This document shows, in pieces, positions 45,745 to 57,609 of a DNA stretch of 64,000 nucleotides. The notes below the pieces were generated by a model, which did no database searches, was not told the DNA's origin, and saw only the letters and a program-made list of their open reading frames with translations. This DNA is from Bos javanicus (Eukaryota > Chordata > Mammalia > Artiodactyla > Bovidae), in the NCBI RefSeq assembly GCF_032452875.1, contig NC_083870.1, forward strand, positions 6,944,001 to 7,008,000. Reading direction: 5' to 3'. Made by a program: the position numbers and the translations under genes. How positions within the stretch are numbered: position 1 is the first letter of the stretch; each line of letters starts with the position of its first letter.

Positions 45745-46005
45745 CCACACCCTGGCTTCAGAGTCAGACTTAATTTCAATCTACCATTTAACTGTCTATG
45801 CAACTCTAAGTAAACTAACCGAACTCTCTTAGACATAGTTTCTTTGGCTAATTTGAAGACAGGATGAAATATCTGCCTTGCTTTACCATCTGAGCCAGCA
45901 GGGAAATCCATCTGCCTTGCTATAATTAAATAAAATAACAAATGTAGATTATCTCATGGAGTAGTTGACACACAGTAGGTGGGATCTCAGTAAGATTTGC
46001 TTATT
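45745..46005 (+). mobile_element. MIR SINE, split by a 27-bp insertion
   Basis: Decayed MIR text (ccctggcttcagagtcagac, then accatttaactgtctatgca, ending cacacagtaggtggga). The inserted Bov-tA head lies at 45883-45909. Confidence 0.55.
45883..45909 (-). mobile_element. 27-bp Bov-tA head with 12-bp target duplication
   Basis: Minus-strand text GGATTTCCCTGCTGGCTCAG then ATGGTAA is only the first 27 nt of a Bov-tA. It lies between perfect copies of atctgccttgct (45871-45882 and 45910-45921). The fragment is truncated at the 3' side, the opposite of the usual 5' truncation. Confidence 0.75.
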
Positions 46006-46490
46006 TTTATAATTCTACACTTGGACTTAGAGTGACCACTAGAACCTTTCTCATCATGACTCCTCCTCAGTGGACTGCAAAGTTCCTACAGATGACTTTG
46101 TTTCTTGACTCTACCTCTAAATATTTCCTCTATGTATTCTGTCCCCTTGTGGTATCTAAAGGACCTGAATCACACTTCTTTTCCTGTCAAGGTTACTGCC
46201 CCTCAGATGGAGGAGGATAATGTGATGCAGGATTCATTCTGCAGATACTTTTTGGAAAGTCGTTGTGAGCCAGCTATGACAGGAAATACCGTCACCTCCA
46301 AAAGTTTGAAATCTTAATGTCCTGGAGGCTACTGGTGACTCACATGATCTGGGAGAAACTTAAATTTAGAGGGTGCATTGGTGCCCTCTGTTGTTACAAT
46401 GGAGAAATTACAGCCTCTGAGGCCCTAGAGCTTTGTCACAAAAATTGCAGAAATAGTCTCCCAAACTCAGAGTAAAACAGAGATACAGAG

Positions 46491-46520
46491 TTTTTTGTTT
46501 TGTTTTGTTTTGTTTTGTTT
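46491..46520. repeat. (TTTTG)n simple repeat
   Basis: About six ttttg units in tandem. Confidence 0.9.
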
Positions 46521-48232
46521 TATCCCCCCAGGTTGTAAAACAGGTGGCTGAGAGGGACAACTGATTCACCCACTGGGTCTGATCCCAGGAGCGCTGTCCT
46601 TGGCCAAATGGCACAGAGAGCTAGGCAGGTTCACTGATGCTGGAGCTGCAGCAACAGAGCCCAAGGAGGGGTAGAATGACTTGGGGGAAAAAACTAATCT
46701 GTGATCAAAAAGGAGAGATTTTTTTAAGAAAATATGGAAACTAAACTTTATAGAGGACTTATCGTGAGCTGTTACATCATGAGGGCTCTTTGATAAACAA
46801 TAGCTCTTCAAAACTGTACAGAATTACTGCTTCCTATCTGCAACCCTATATCACCCTTTGCAGTTATCTTCTCAAAGGAAGCATGGCAAAACTTAACAGG
46901 CATGGTTTTTCCTTCAAACTACTTTGGGATTGAAAATCCAAAAGAATAAACTGAAGGGATATAAAAGGAGAGAGAGTAACTCAGCTATGCCTATGGTTAG
47001 GTATGCCTTTTCCAACTGTCATTCTTGCCAGGATAAAACACAGTACTATGCTTGAAAAGAGCTTGAAAGCTATAAAACATGGTATTATCATTATTTTCCC
47101 TTAGAGATGAAGGCAGCAAAAGTGGAGAAGTCACAAATAGAAGATCATGTAAGTTTCCAACCAACATTTGTATGAAAAGTCGGTGCTTAATAATACAGGT
47201 GGGTCTAAATAACAGAGACACTTATTCCTCAAGCATTAATGAAAATCAATCTAGTCTTGGTCTTAAGACCAAGAGAGATAGAATATTCTAGCGAGAGGAC
47301 TGTGAGCCCAAATCCAGAAAGGCAGAAAAGCCAGGCAGCTTGAAACCATTCATTCATTTATTCCTGACTTCAATAAATATTTATAAAGAACTACCACAAT
47401 TTCTGGGCAAAGAACTCAGAGTTTGGTGAAGGAAACAGATAAGATTAAAGAAAAATAAACACGAGTGATGAACTGTGCTTAGAGCATAAGAAAAAGCTCA
47501 TTATTTAAGACTGGAGAAAGTTGAGATAATGATTGTGAGAAAGTGATATAGTAAACTGAAAAATGCAGATGACCCCAGCTTTCCCATTAAGGTGGTGTGA
47601 TACCATCATCCCAAGAGGGAAGGGAAGAGGTGGCAATTGAAAGAGAAAATAATTTCAGTGAAATGTACTGAGAAGGAGGGTGGCACTAAACTTCTTGAGA
47701 TTCAAAAGTAGGTTTAAATGCAATGGTACATAGTTGTCCTGCAGTGATCAGAGCAGGGCAGAGGAATTGGCTCCAGGTAGATACCAAATTCATGGATACT
47801 CAAGTACCTTACATAAAATTCTATACCCCAGAGGACCCTCCGTATTGCAGATTCCCCATTCTTAGATTCAACCAAACCCAGAGAAGACTGAAAATCCTGA
47901 CTATGAAACTGTGAATATGGAGGGTAGAGTGTATTTTGAAATTAGGTTTGAGACTGGACTTTAGATAATGTTTAAGAGGCAGTTCTGCATCATATACGCT
48001 GTTGAGGAAAAGGCCAAGTAAGAGGTGGGGATATGCCTCAATGTCACTCTTGTCAACTGGCCCCAGCAACTAATTGTCTTGAAAAAAAATTTTGGCCTGG
48101 GAATGCCAAATCAACACTTTACTAATATCTCAAGCTTTATATATTTAAAACTGTAGTTCTGATCTTTCTCCCCAGTCAGCTCCCAAACCCTGGAGTTATC
48201 CTTTGATTTTTATCTTTCTCCCATCTTCAAAA
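46521..48232. other. intergenic, no gene seen
   Basis: Mostly unrecognised. 47340-47420 resembles an L2/MIR tail, and 47800-47940 (gaccctccgtattgcagatt, then ttagattcaaccaaacc) resembles an old Tigger-type relic. Confidence 0.4.
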
Positions 48233-48492
48233 TACCCATGGAATTCTCCAGGCCAGAATCCTGGAGTGGGTGACCATTTCCTTCTCCAGGGGATCTTCCC
48301 AACCCAGGGATTGAACCCAGGTCTCCTGCATTGCAGGCGGATTCCTTACCAGCTGAGCCACAAGGGAAGCCCAAGGACACTGCAGTGGGTAGCCCATCCC
48401 TTCTCCAGTGCATCTTCCCAACCCAGGAACTGAACCAGGGTCTCCTGCATTGCAGATGAATTCTTTACCAACTGAGCTACCAAGCAAATCCC
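48233..48492 (-). mobile_element. two Bov-tA fragments in tandem
   Basis: Reverse orientation: 48233-48375 (body plus head) followed by 48376-48492 (second, more diverged head with part of a body). Confidence 0.85.
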
Positions 48493-49406
48493 TTCAAAAT
48501 ATACTCAACCACTTTTTTTAAAAGCCAACTTCTAATTACCAGCCTGGTCTAAGCTTCCATCACTTTTTGCCTAGATTATTGAAATAACCTACTGACTGGT
48601 CTTCCTGCTTCCACTCTTGTCTTCCTCTAGTATCCTGTCAACACTCTCAGGCCATTCATTTCTCTATCTTCCTTTCCTCCCTTTCTCTCCCAGCTCCAAC
48701 TCTTACAAGTGCCATCTTTGCAGACAGTGACATTTATGTGATGCAGATTTCTGGTGGGAGTGTTAAGCAGTGAAAAGAGAATCAGCTAAACCAAGGAAAA
48801 TCAAAGGCCTTGATGATCCAGAAATTTCACGAACAGTTACATATAATTAAGAATTGTCTCTAGATTCAAAAGTACTGTGTTTATATTCTTGATCCTGAAA
48901 TAATGAAAATCATAAAAGAGAGATAAACCATCACTTGTCACTGTTTTACTTAGTATTACAAATTGCCTTAATTACTAATTCCACTGAGCTGCATTATTAT
49001 TGCTTCAAGTGCTAACAGTTTTCCTCTAAAATTTTAAGACTTTACTTATGAATTATTATCCTGGTTCTTACAGTTTGAGCAAATTTCATTAAACTTTTTA
49101 TCTCATGGGTTCATATCTGATATTAAGCTGCTGATCCTTGCTAAATTACCATGTCTGTATATGGGTACTATATATTTTAATGTTATATCTTTTAATATAA
49201 TTTTATATCATATTTATTCTTTGGGAGAGAAATGGATGCAGAGTGAGAGTTAGCAGTTTGAAGTTTCTTTATTTCTTCCCCCGCCCCTTGGTTAATCCAG
49301 ATTATATTATAACATGAAACACATTGATGAGATATTGGCAAAGAAATCTAATTGGTGTCTAGTGGAAAAAGATAGATTCTATTCTATTAATATCTACACC
49401 CATCTC
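48493..49406. other. intergenic, probable L2 remnant
   Basis: 48540-48710 (gcctagattattgaaataac then tgcttccactcttg) resembles L2 text; the rest is AT-rich and unrecognised. Confidence 0.4.
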
Positions 49407-49635
49407 TTCCCTGATAGCTCAGTTGGTAAAGAATCCACCTGCAATGTAGGAGACCCTTGTTGATTTCCTGGGCCAGGAAGACCTGTTGGAGAAGGGATAG
49501 GCTACCAACTAATATTCTTGGGCTTGCCTTGTAGCTCAGCTGGTAAAGAATCTGCCTGCAACGCAGGAGTCCTGGGTTCAATCCCTGGGTTGGGACCCCT
49601 GGGTTGGGACACGACTGAGTGACTTTCACTTCACT
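49407..49635 (+). mobile_element. two Bov-tA heads in tandem
   Basis: Forward: 49407-49514 (head and truncated body), then 49515-49635 (second head with a duplicated ctgggttgggac and only the last 25 bp of the body). Confidence 0.8.
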
Positions 49636-49661
49636 GCACATCTATCTCAATCCTAACAAGT

Positions 49662-50988
49662 CAATTCAGTTCAGTTCAGTCACTCAGTCATGTCCGACTC
49701 TGCGACCCCATGAATCGCAGCATGCCAGGCCTCCCTGTCCATCACCATCTCCCGGAGTTCACTCAAACTCGATGTCCATCGAGTTGGTGATGCCATCCAG
49801 CTATCTCATCCTCTGTCGTCCCCTTCTCCTCCTGTCCCCAATCCCTCCCAGCATCAGAGTCTTTTCCAATGAGTCAACCCTTCGCATGAGGTGGCCAAAG
49901 TACTGGAGTTTCAGCGTTAGCATCATTCCTTCCAAAGAAATCCCAGGGCTGATCTCCCTCAGAATGGACTGGTTGGATCTCCTTGCAGTCCAAGGGACTC
50001 TCAAGAGTCTTCTCCAACACCACAGTTCAAACACATCAATTCTTTGGCGCTCAGCTTTCTTCACAGTCCAACTCTCACATCCATACATGACCACTGGAAA
50101 AACCATAGCCTTGACCAGATGGACCTTTGTTGGCAAAGTAATGTCTCTGTTTTTCAATATGCTATCTAGGTTGGTCATAACTTTTCTTCCAAGGAGTAAG
50201 TACCTTTTAATTTTATGGCTGCAGTCACCATCTGCAGTGATTTTGGAGCCCAAAAACATAAAGTCTGACACTGTTTCCACTGTTTCCCCATCTATTTCCC
50301 ATGAAGTGATGGGACCAGATGCCATGATCTTCGTTTTCTGAATGTTGAGCTTTAAGCCAACTTTTTCACTCTCCACTTTCACTTTCATCAAGAGGTTTTT
50401 GAGTTCCTCTTCTCTTTCTGCCATAAGGGTGGTGTCATCTGCATATCTGAGGTTATTGATATTTCTCCCGGCAATCTTGATCCCAGCTTGTGTTTCTTCC
50501 AGTCCAGCGTTTCTCATGATGTACTCTGCATATAAGTTAAATAAACAGGATGACAATATACAGCCTTGACATACTCCTTTTCCTATTTGGAAGCAGTCTG
50601 TTGTTCCATGTCCAGTTCTAACTGTTGCTTCCTGACCTGCATATAGGTTTCTCAAGAGGCAGGTCAGGTGGTCTAGTATTCTCATCTCTTTCAGAATTTC
50701 CCACGGTTTATCATGATCCACACAGTCAAAGGCTTTGGCATAGTCAATAAAGCAGAAATAGATGTTTTTCTGGAACTCTCTTGCTTTTTCGATGATCCAG
50801 CGGATGTTAGCAATTTGATCTCTGGTTCCTCTGCCTTTTCTAAATCCAGCTTGAACATCTGGAAGTTCATGGTTCACGTATTGCTGAAGCCTGGCTTGGA
50901 GAATTTTGAGCATTGCTTTACTAGCGTGTGAGATGAGTGCAACTGTGCGGTAGTTTGAGCATTCTTTGGCATTGCCTCTCTTTGGGAA
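49662..50988 (-). mobile_element. BovB 3' half of a twin-primed copy
   Basis: Reverse-orientation BovB from the ttcagttcagtc tail at 49662 up to about 50988, where homology stops inside the codons for PKKGNAKE. Together with 50989-53053 it makes a near full-length element whose 5' half is inverted. Confidence 0.9.
49801..50985 (-). pseudogene. BovB reverse transcriptase fragment, long open frame
   Basis: An open frame of nearly 400 BovB codons: GNAKECSNYRTVALISHASK, fingers/palm with AKAFDCVDHDK, FQIGKGVCQGC, catalytic NNLRYADDTTLMAE, and C-terminal ESWTVKKAERQRID. It ends at a TAG where other copies have TGG (RQRMR then stop instead of RMRWLDG). The frame has no start codon of its own; the upstream residues are antisense 5'UTR sequence across the inversion junction. 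Confidence 0.88.
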
Positions 50989-53053
50989 TTTCTTTCCACA
51001 TCCAAGGTAAGAGATACCCACGTCCAAGGAAAGATTGCCCATGTCCAAGGTAAGAGAAACCCAAATAACACAGTAGATGTTGCAAGAGGGCATCAGAGGC
51101 AAACACACTGAAACCATAATCACAGAAAACTAGTCAGTCTAACACTAGGACCACAGCCTTGTCTAACTCAATGAAACTAAGCTATGCCCTGTGGGGCCAC
51201 CCAAGATGGCCGGGTCATGGTGGACAGGTCTGATAGAATGTGGTCCACTGGAGAAGGGAATGGCAAACCACTTTAGTATTCTTGCCTTGAGAACCCCATG
51301 AACAGTATGAAAAGGCAAAATGATAGGCTACTGAAAGAGGAACTCCCCAGGTCAGTAGGTGCCCAATATGCTACTGGAGATCAGTGGAGAAATAACTCCA
51401 GAAAGAATGAAGGGATGGAGCCAAAGCAAAAACAATACCCAGCTGTGGATGCGACTGGTGATAGAAGCAAGGTCTGATGCTATAAAGAGCAATATTGCAT
51501 AGGAACCTGGAATGTCAGGTCCATGAATCAAGGCAAATTGGAAGTGGTCAAACAAGAGATGGCAAGAGTGAATGTCAACATTCTAGGAATCAGCGAACTC
51601 AAATGGACTGGAATGGGTGAATTTGACTCAGATGACCATTATATCTACTACTGCGGGCAGGAATCCCTTAGAAGAAATGGAGTGGCCATCATGGTCAACA
51701 AAAGAGTCCGAAATGCAGTACTTGGATGCAATCTCAAAAATGACAGAATGATCTCTGTTCGTTTCCAAGGCAAACCATTCAATATCACAGTAATCCAAGT
51801 CTATGCCCCAACCAGTAATGTGAAGAAGCTGAAGTTGAATGGTTCTATGAAGACCTACAAGACCTTTTAGAACTAACACCCCAAAAAGATGTCCTTTTCA
51901 TTATAGGGGACTGGAATGCAAAAGTAGGAAGTCAAGAAACACCTGAAGTAACAGGCAAATTTGGCCTTGGAATACGGAAGGAAGCAGGGCAAAGACTAAT
52001 AGAGTTTTGCCAAGAAAATGCACTGGTCATAGCAAACACCCTCTTCCAACAACACAAGAGAAGACTCCACACATGGATATCACCAGATGGTCAACACCGA
52101 AATCAGATTGATTATATTCTTTGCAGCCAAAGACGGAGAAGCTCTATACAGTCAGCGAAAGCAAGACCGGGAGCTGACTGTGGCTCAGATCATGAGCTCC
52201 TTATTGCCAAATTCAGACTGAAATTGAAGAAAGTAGGGAAAACCACTAGACCATTCAGGTATGACCTAAATCAAATCCCTTATGATTATACAGTGGAAGT
52301 AAGAAATAGATTTATGGGACTAGATCTAATAGATAGAGTGCCTGATGAACTATGTACGGAGGCTCGTGACATTGTACAGGAGACAGGGATCAAGACCATC
52401 CCCATGGAAAAGAAATGCAAAAAAGTGAAATGGCTGTCTGGGGAGGCCTTACAAATAGCTGTGAAAAGAAGAGAAGCAAAAAGCAAAGGAGAAAAGGAAA
52501 GATATAAGCATCTGAATGCAGGGTTCCAAAGAACAGCAAGAAGAGATAAGCAAGCCTTCCTCAGTGGTCAGTGCAAAGAAATAGAGGAAAACAACAGAAC
52601 GGGAAAGACTAAAGATCTCTTCAAGAAAATTAGAGATACCAAGGGAACATTTCATGCAAAGATGGGCTCGATAAAGGACAGAAATGGTATGCACCTAACA
52701 GAAGCAGAAGATATTAAGAAGAGGTGGCGAGAATACACAGAAGAACTGTACAAAAAAGCTCTTCATGACCCAGATAATCATGATGGTATGATCACTCACC
52801 TCAAGCCAGACATCCTGGAATGTGAAGTCAGGTGGGCCTTAGAAAGCATCACTACGAACAAAGCTAGTGGAGGTGATGGAATTCCAGTTGAGCTATTTCA
52901 AATCCTGAAAGATGATGCTGTGAAAGTGCTGCACTCAATATGCCAGCAAATTTGGAAAACTCAGCAGTGGCCACAGGACTGGAAAAGGTCAGTTTTCATT
53001 CCAATCCCAAAGAAAGGCAATGCCAAAGAATGCTCAAACTACTGCATAATTGC
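50989..53053 (+). mobile_element. BovB 5' half, inverted
   Basis: Sense on the plus strand. 50995-51500 is BovB 5'UTR-like (repeated ccaaggtaagaga, then acagccttgtctaactcaat). The endonuclease domain follows (51523-51870: MARVNVNILGISELKWTGMG, GVAIMVNKRV, VIQVYAPTSN), and after a frameshift near 51820 its continuation with GDWNAKVGSQE and GSDHELL. 52224-53053 opens the RT linker and ends at KKGNAKECSNYCIIA. Confidence 0.9.
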
Positions 53054-53494
53054 TGTTTCTAAGAAGGAACAGCAACAATTCTTCAATGTGGTAAGGATGG
53101 GTGAAGAACAAGGAGAACATTTTCCTTTTCCCCAAAGTGGATCTTGCTCCTTTCTTACTAAAGTGTTCAACCTCTCTCCACATGGTAGCAGGGCATGATG
53201 CTCAGTCCATTACATAGGGCATTAACAGAGCCTACCTTAGAAATTCAGAAAGGAAAACACTAAACTTTTCTAGTTGGAGGATGTGGGGTTGGAGGAAGTG
53301 TAGATTTAGCAAATTCTTAAAAATAAAAATCCATAAATTAGCAAATGAAATTTCTCAAGAAGATAGTGTCTCTAATACGTTTAGTATACATTATCTAAAG
53401 TCTCTGTCCTGCAAATATGTAGCAAGCCTCAGCAGAATTCCCGGTTGGGTAATACCATTTCTTTGTAGATGATATATTAAGACATCCAGGATGA
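53054..53494. other. intergenic, no gene seen
   Basis: Unrecognised sequence after the BovB. Confidence 0.45.
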
Positions 53495-53710
53495 TGGTTG
53501 AAAGCATAAGCTTTGGAGTTGAATTGTCTGGCTCCTAACCCTGGATTCACTACTTTGCCATCACGTGTGTGATCTCAGTCAAGTGACTTCTCCTGACTAA
53601 ACTTTCAATTCTTCAACTGTAAAACATCATTTGGTTACTATGGAGACTAAAAGAAATACTGTGTTTAAAGTGGTTGCCACAGAAAAAGCACTCAGTAGAT
53701 GTTAGCTATT
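53495..53710 (+). mobile_element. MIR SINE
   Basis: Landmarks aagcataagctttggagttg, cattcactactttgcc-like text after tggctcctaaccctg, tcaattcttcaactgtaaaa and agcactcagtagatgttagc follow the MIR layout. Confidence 0.7.
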
Positions 53711-54109
53711 TGTCTCTGGAGTTTGACTTATTTACCACGTGACCCCTCAGAATGCCTCGGAGAATCAGATTGAAGAACTTAAACTGCCTTACTGGTTGGG
53801 GACCTACAGATGGTGCTATGACCTCATCTGCTGTATTTTTAGGATAGTGGTAAGCATTGACCAGGAACCCCTCAGCAAGATCCAGTGAGTAAGGATGCGA
53901 GCCAGAGCAGCAGACAGAGTAGAAGGCAGGAAACCGAACTGATGCAGTGGAAAATTCTTCTCTTTTATCTTTGAATCCCATCTTGGACAGTTTTCTCTGA
54001 AATTTAGCCCATGTGTTTTATTGAATGAGTAGACTTGATGCCTCCAAACTCCTCTCCTCCCCAAGTGATCATGAACCCAAGACATTACCCTTAAAACTAT
54101 CCTCTTTTT
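53711..54109. other. intergenic, no gene seen
   Basis: Unrecognised; the minus-strand frames here run into a neighbouring SINE. Confidence 0.4.
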
Positions 54110-54292
54110 AATGCTAGTGGTAAATAATCCGCCTATCAATGCAGGAGATGCAGGTTCAATCCCCGGGTCAGGAAGATCCCCTGGAGAAGGAAATGGCAAC
54201 CCACTCCAGTGTTCTTGCCTGTAAAGTTCCATGGACAGAGGAGCCTACAAGCTACAGTCCATGGGATTGCAAAGAGTTGGACATGACTGAGT

Positions 54293-54325
<33 letters not shown>
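54110..54325 (+). mobile_element. Bov-tA SINE with (AC)n tail
   Basis: Forward SINE from tagtggtaaataatccgcct to gacatgactgagtg, followed by an (AC)n run to 54325; microsatellites often grow at Bov-tA tails. Confidence 0.88.
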
Positions 54326-54327
<2 letters not shown>

Positions 54328-54413
54328 GATTTTAACTTGATACATTGGCCCTGTCAGAAAACTGTGTTCTCCAACAGATTTTTCAAGACATGAAATCTTC
54401 ATTAGTTGCTGAA

Positions 54414-54530
54414 TGCGTGCATGCCAAGTCCCTTCAGTCATGTCCAACTCTTTGCAACCCTACGGACAGTAGCCTGCCAGGTTTCTCTGTCCGTGGGATT
54501 CTCCAGGCAGGAATACTACTTGGTTGCCAT
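54414..54530 (-). mobile_element. partial Bov-A body
   Basis: Reverse fragment from gcatgccaagtcccttcagt to ggttgccatagcc. Confidence 0.75.
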
Positions 54531-54621
54531 AGCCACTTTCCACACCTTTACCAAAAGCAAGAATTATTTTTAGTCTTCTGGTTGTTGTTACTACCAAGAC
54601 TAGACAAAATTCAATGACAGG

Positions 54622-54965
54622 GGCTTGCCTGATGGCTCAGTGGTAAAGAATCTGCCTGCCAATGCAGGAGACACATGTTCCATCCCTGGTCAGGAAGATC
54701 CCACATGCCCTGGAGCAACTAAGCCCGTATGCCACAGCTACCAAGTCTGTGCTCTAGAGTCAGGGAGCTGCAGCTACAGAGCCTATGTGACACAACTGAC
54801 GAATGAAGCCCGGGCATCTGTATACAGCCTGTGCTCCACAACAGGAGAAGCCACCTCAGTGAGAAGCCTGTGCACGGAAACTACAGAGTAGCCCCCACTT
54901 GCCTCAAATAGAGAAAAGCCTGCACAGCATTGAAGACCCAGCACGGCCAAAAATAAATAAATAAA
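54622..54965 (+). mobile_element. CHR-2-type SINE
   Basis: Forward older SINE: head ggcttgcctgatggctcagt, body with gtatgccacagctaccaagt and gtgctccacaacaggagaag, and end cagcacggccaaaaataaat. Confidence 0.8.
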
Positions 54966-56261
54966 ACTATTAAAAATTTCAAAGACAAAAATGATTTTAG
55001 TGAATTTTAAAGATTGGTAAAACTGATGATTCTGAAATGAACATCATATAGAATGTTCATATAGAATGAAACAAACATCATATAGAATTCAGTTAGGCAA
55101 CTTTCTATAAGTTTTTACTTTTATATCAAAACACCTTAAACTTTTAGACATAGGGTTTTCGCATCTAAGATTTTCTGTATTAGTCTTCTGTATAAAGAGA
55201 AAACCTAAGGGAAGATATTTTCTGTATGTGTATTAACTTTGTACCTGTAGTATTGGAGACTAATGATATAATACACCTATACATAAATTAGGCAAAGGAT
55301 CATGAATATCAAAAATGGGATGAGAGAAATATGCTAGTGAATCAGCTAGTGAATCAGCTTCTTATTAAAGAAGAAAATATAAAATGGGAGAGTCATGTGA
55401 GTTACGAGTCAGTCAGTTCAGGCTTCACTAGAAACCCCTTGGTGAAACTATTGAACAGTAGTGGATCATAGAGCACTAATGGTCAATGTAGACTAGAATG
55501 ATTCTTTTGGAACTCAGTGCTCCCTAGCTTTTCTATTTCACATGCAAAAAATATCTCAAGCCATCAGGTATTTAAAATATCATCTTATTACTTGAAAGAT
55601 GAAAGTGAAAATTTTAAGCTATTGTAGCTGTATCATTTGCAACATCATATGGCTTTAAAAGCTTGAAAATGACATTCCCATAAAGCCATCAACTTAAACT
55701 GTTGATGAAAAGTACAATCTACTTAATACGGTTTTCACTGATCAGAATAGAAATACATTAAGAGGATGGGAAATGTATTCGGTTGAGGAACAATTACACT
55801 CCATATGTTCAGTTAGAAAGTTTATAAAGATATAATTATGTGATGATATATGCTTGGAAATATTCCCCATGCTCTGTTAACAGAAATAGAACATCCTAAG
55901 TAGAACACTTGGGAGATAGATGTCTTAGTTAGCAGGAAGATGCAATGTGCCTGTTATCAATTTATTGCCTTTGATACAAATCCATCTTTTTTGACCTGCT
56001 TTGGGATACTATGACCATTTCTCCATTGCCATCTGTCTCTGCTAATAATACTGAGGGCACTTGGACGACCCTACCAGAGGAGGGGGCTTCTTGCCCTGCT
56101 TCTGGAGTGCTTTGTTTTCCACCTCCATTGTGGCTGCAAGTGACATGAGAGAGGCCTGACAGAAGCACCGTACAGTGAGTTTGTCCAGTGAGTTTCTCTT
56201 TTTCCCTGTAGACTAAGCTGCGGTGGATACTGACCAGGTTCTTGGCCTCCCCCAGTTCATT
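54966..56261. other. intergenic, no gene seen
   Basis: AT-rich; short local duplications such as acatcatatagaat (55043 and 55075 areas) and gtgaatcagcta (55338 area). No supported gene. Confidence 0.45.
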
Positions 56262-57181
56262 TCAGTTCACTTCAGTGCAGTTGCTCAGTCATGTCCAACT
56301 TTTTGCGACCATGGACAGCAGCAAGTCAGGCTTGCCTGTCCATCACCAACTCCCAGAGCTTGCTCAAACTCATGTCCATCAAGTCGGTGATACCATCCAA
56401 CCACCTTATGCTCTGTCATCCCCTTCTCCTCCCACCTCCCATCTTTCCCAGCATCAGGGTCTTTTCCAATGAGTCAGTTCTTCGCATCAGGTGGCCAAAG
56501 TATTGGAGCTTCAGCTTCAGTATCAGTCCTCCCAATGAATTTTCAGGACTGATTTCCTTTAGAATTGACTGGTTTGATCTCCTTGGAGTCCAAGGGACTC
56601 TCAAGAGTCTTCTCCAACACCACAGTTCAAAAGCATCAATTCTTCAGCGCTCAGCTTTCTTTATGATCCAACTCTCACATCCATACATGACTACTGGAAA
56701 AACCATAGCTTTGTCTAGATGGACCTTTGTTGGCAAAGTAATGCCTCTGCTTTTTTATATGCTGTCTAGGTTGGTCATAGCTTTTCTTCCAAGGAGGAAG
56801 CGTCTTTTAATTTCTTGGCTGTAGTCACCATCTGCAGTGATTTTGGAGCCCAACAAAATAGTCTATCACTGTTTCCATTCTTTCCCCATCTATTTCCCAT
56901 GAAGTGATGGGACCAGATGCCATGATCTTTGTTTTTTGAATGTTGAGTTTCACGTTCATCAAGAGGGTCTTTAGTTCTTCTTCATTTTCTGCCATAAGGG
57001 TGGTGTCATCTGCATATCTGAGGTTATTGATATTTCTCCCGGAAATCTTGATTCCAGCTTGTGCTTCATCCAGCCTGGCATTTTGAATGATGTACTCTTC
57101 ATATAAGTTAAATAAGCAGGCTGACAATATACAGCCTTGATGTACTCCTTTCCCAATTTGGAACCAGTCCATTGTTCCATG
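56262..57181 (-). mobile_element. BovB LINE 3' third
   Basis: Reverse, 5'-truncated. The minus strand (57172-56825) reads MDWFQIGKGVHQGCILSACL and NNLRYADDTTLMAENEEE; the remainder carries the C-terminal region. Its 5' end abuts an LTR at 57183. Confidence 0.9.
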
Positions 57182-57182
57182 T

Positions 57183-57609
57183 CAATAGAAATTGACTAGA
57201 GGCCAGACAAGAAATCCAGGCAGGGCTTTATTGGGATTCCTGCTGCAACAGAGGGAGAGTGAAACAGAGAACATTTTCCCTTGCTTGCTCACTCCCCAGG
57301 GGATGGAGGGGGCGAGCTTGTTCTTTATATGGGGTGAGGGTAAGGGTTTGTCTGGATGTCGACCCTGCTTTTACTCCCAACCCCATACTTTTGCTCTGGA
57401 CTCTTCAAAAGTGACAGTTGGGTTTTTCAGTCTGTTTGTGTCTTTTGCTCAGAATTTGTCCCAACTGTGCATGCACAGTTATTTTTAGTCCCACATGGTT
57501 TCTTTGTATTTTGTTGCTGGAGGAGAGGTGTGTCCAGGTGCAAACATTGCAGCACAGTGGCAAAGGGTGCCAATCCCCAGCCTGTCCCATGGCCACACTC
57601 TCTCCCACA
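57183..57609 (-). mobile_element. retroviral LTR abutting BovB
   Basis: Minus strand begins TGTGGGAGAGAGTGTGGCC (57609 downward). TATAAA lies at 57329-57324 and AATAAA at 57232-57227, giving an R region of ordinary length. The 3' end is near 57183. Upstream (57610-57880, in LTR orientation) is GC-richer DNA that may be the 3' end of the internal region, but no viral gene is recognisable. The open frames here on both strands are incidental. Confidence 0.6.

Noticed and set aside
49801..51123. 440-codon open frame, the longest in the window, as a host gene
   Set aside because: Its C-terminal 400 residues are BovB reverse transcriptase and its N-terminus is antisense BovB 5'UTR across an inversion junction.
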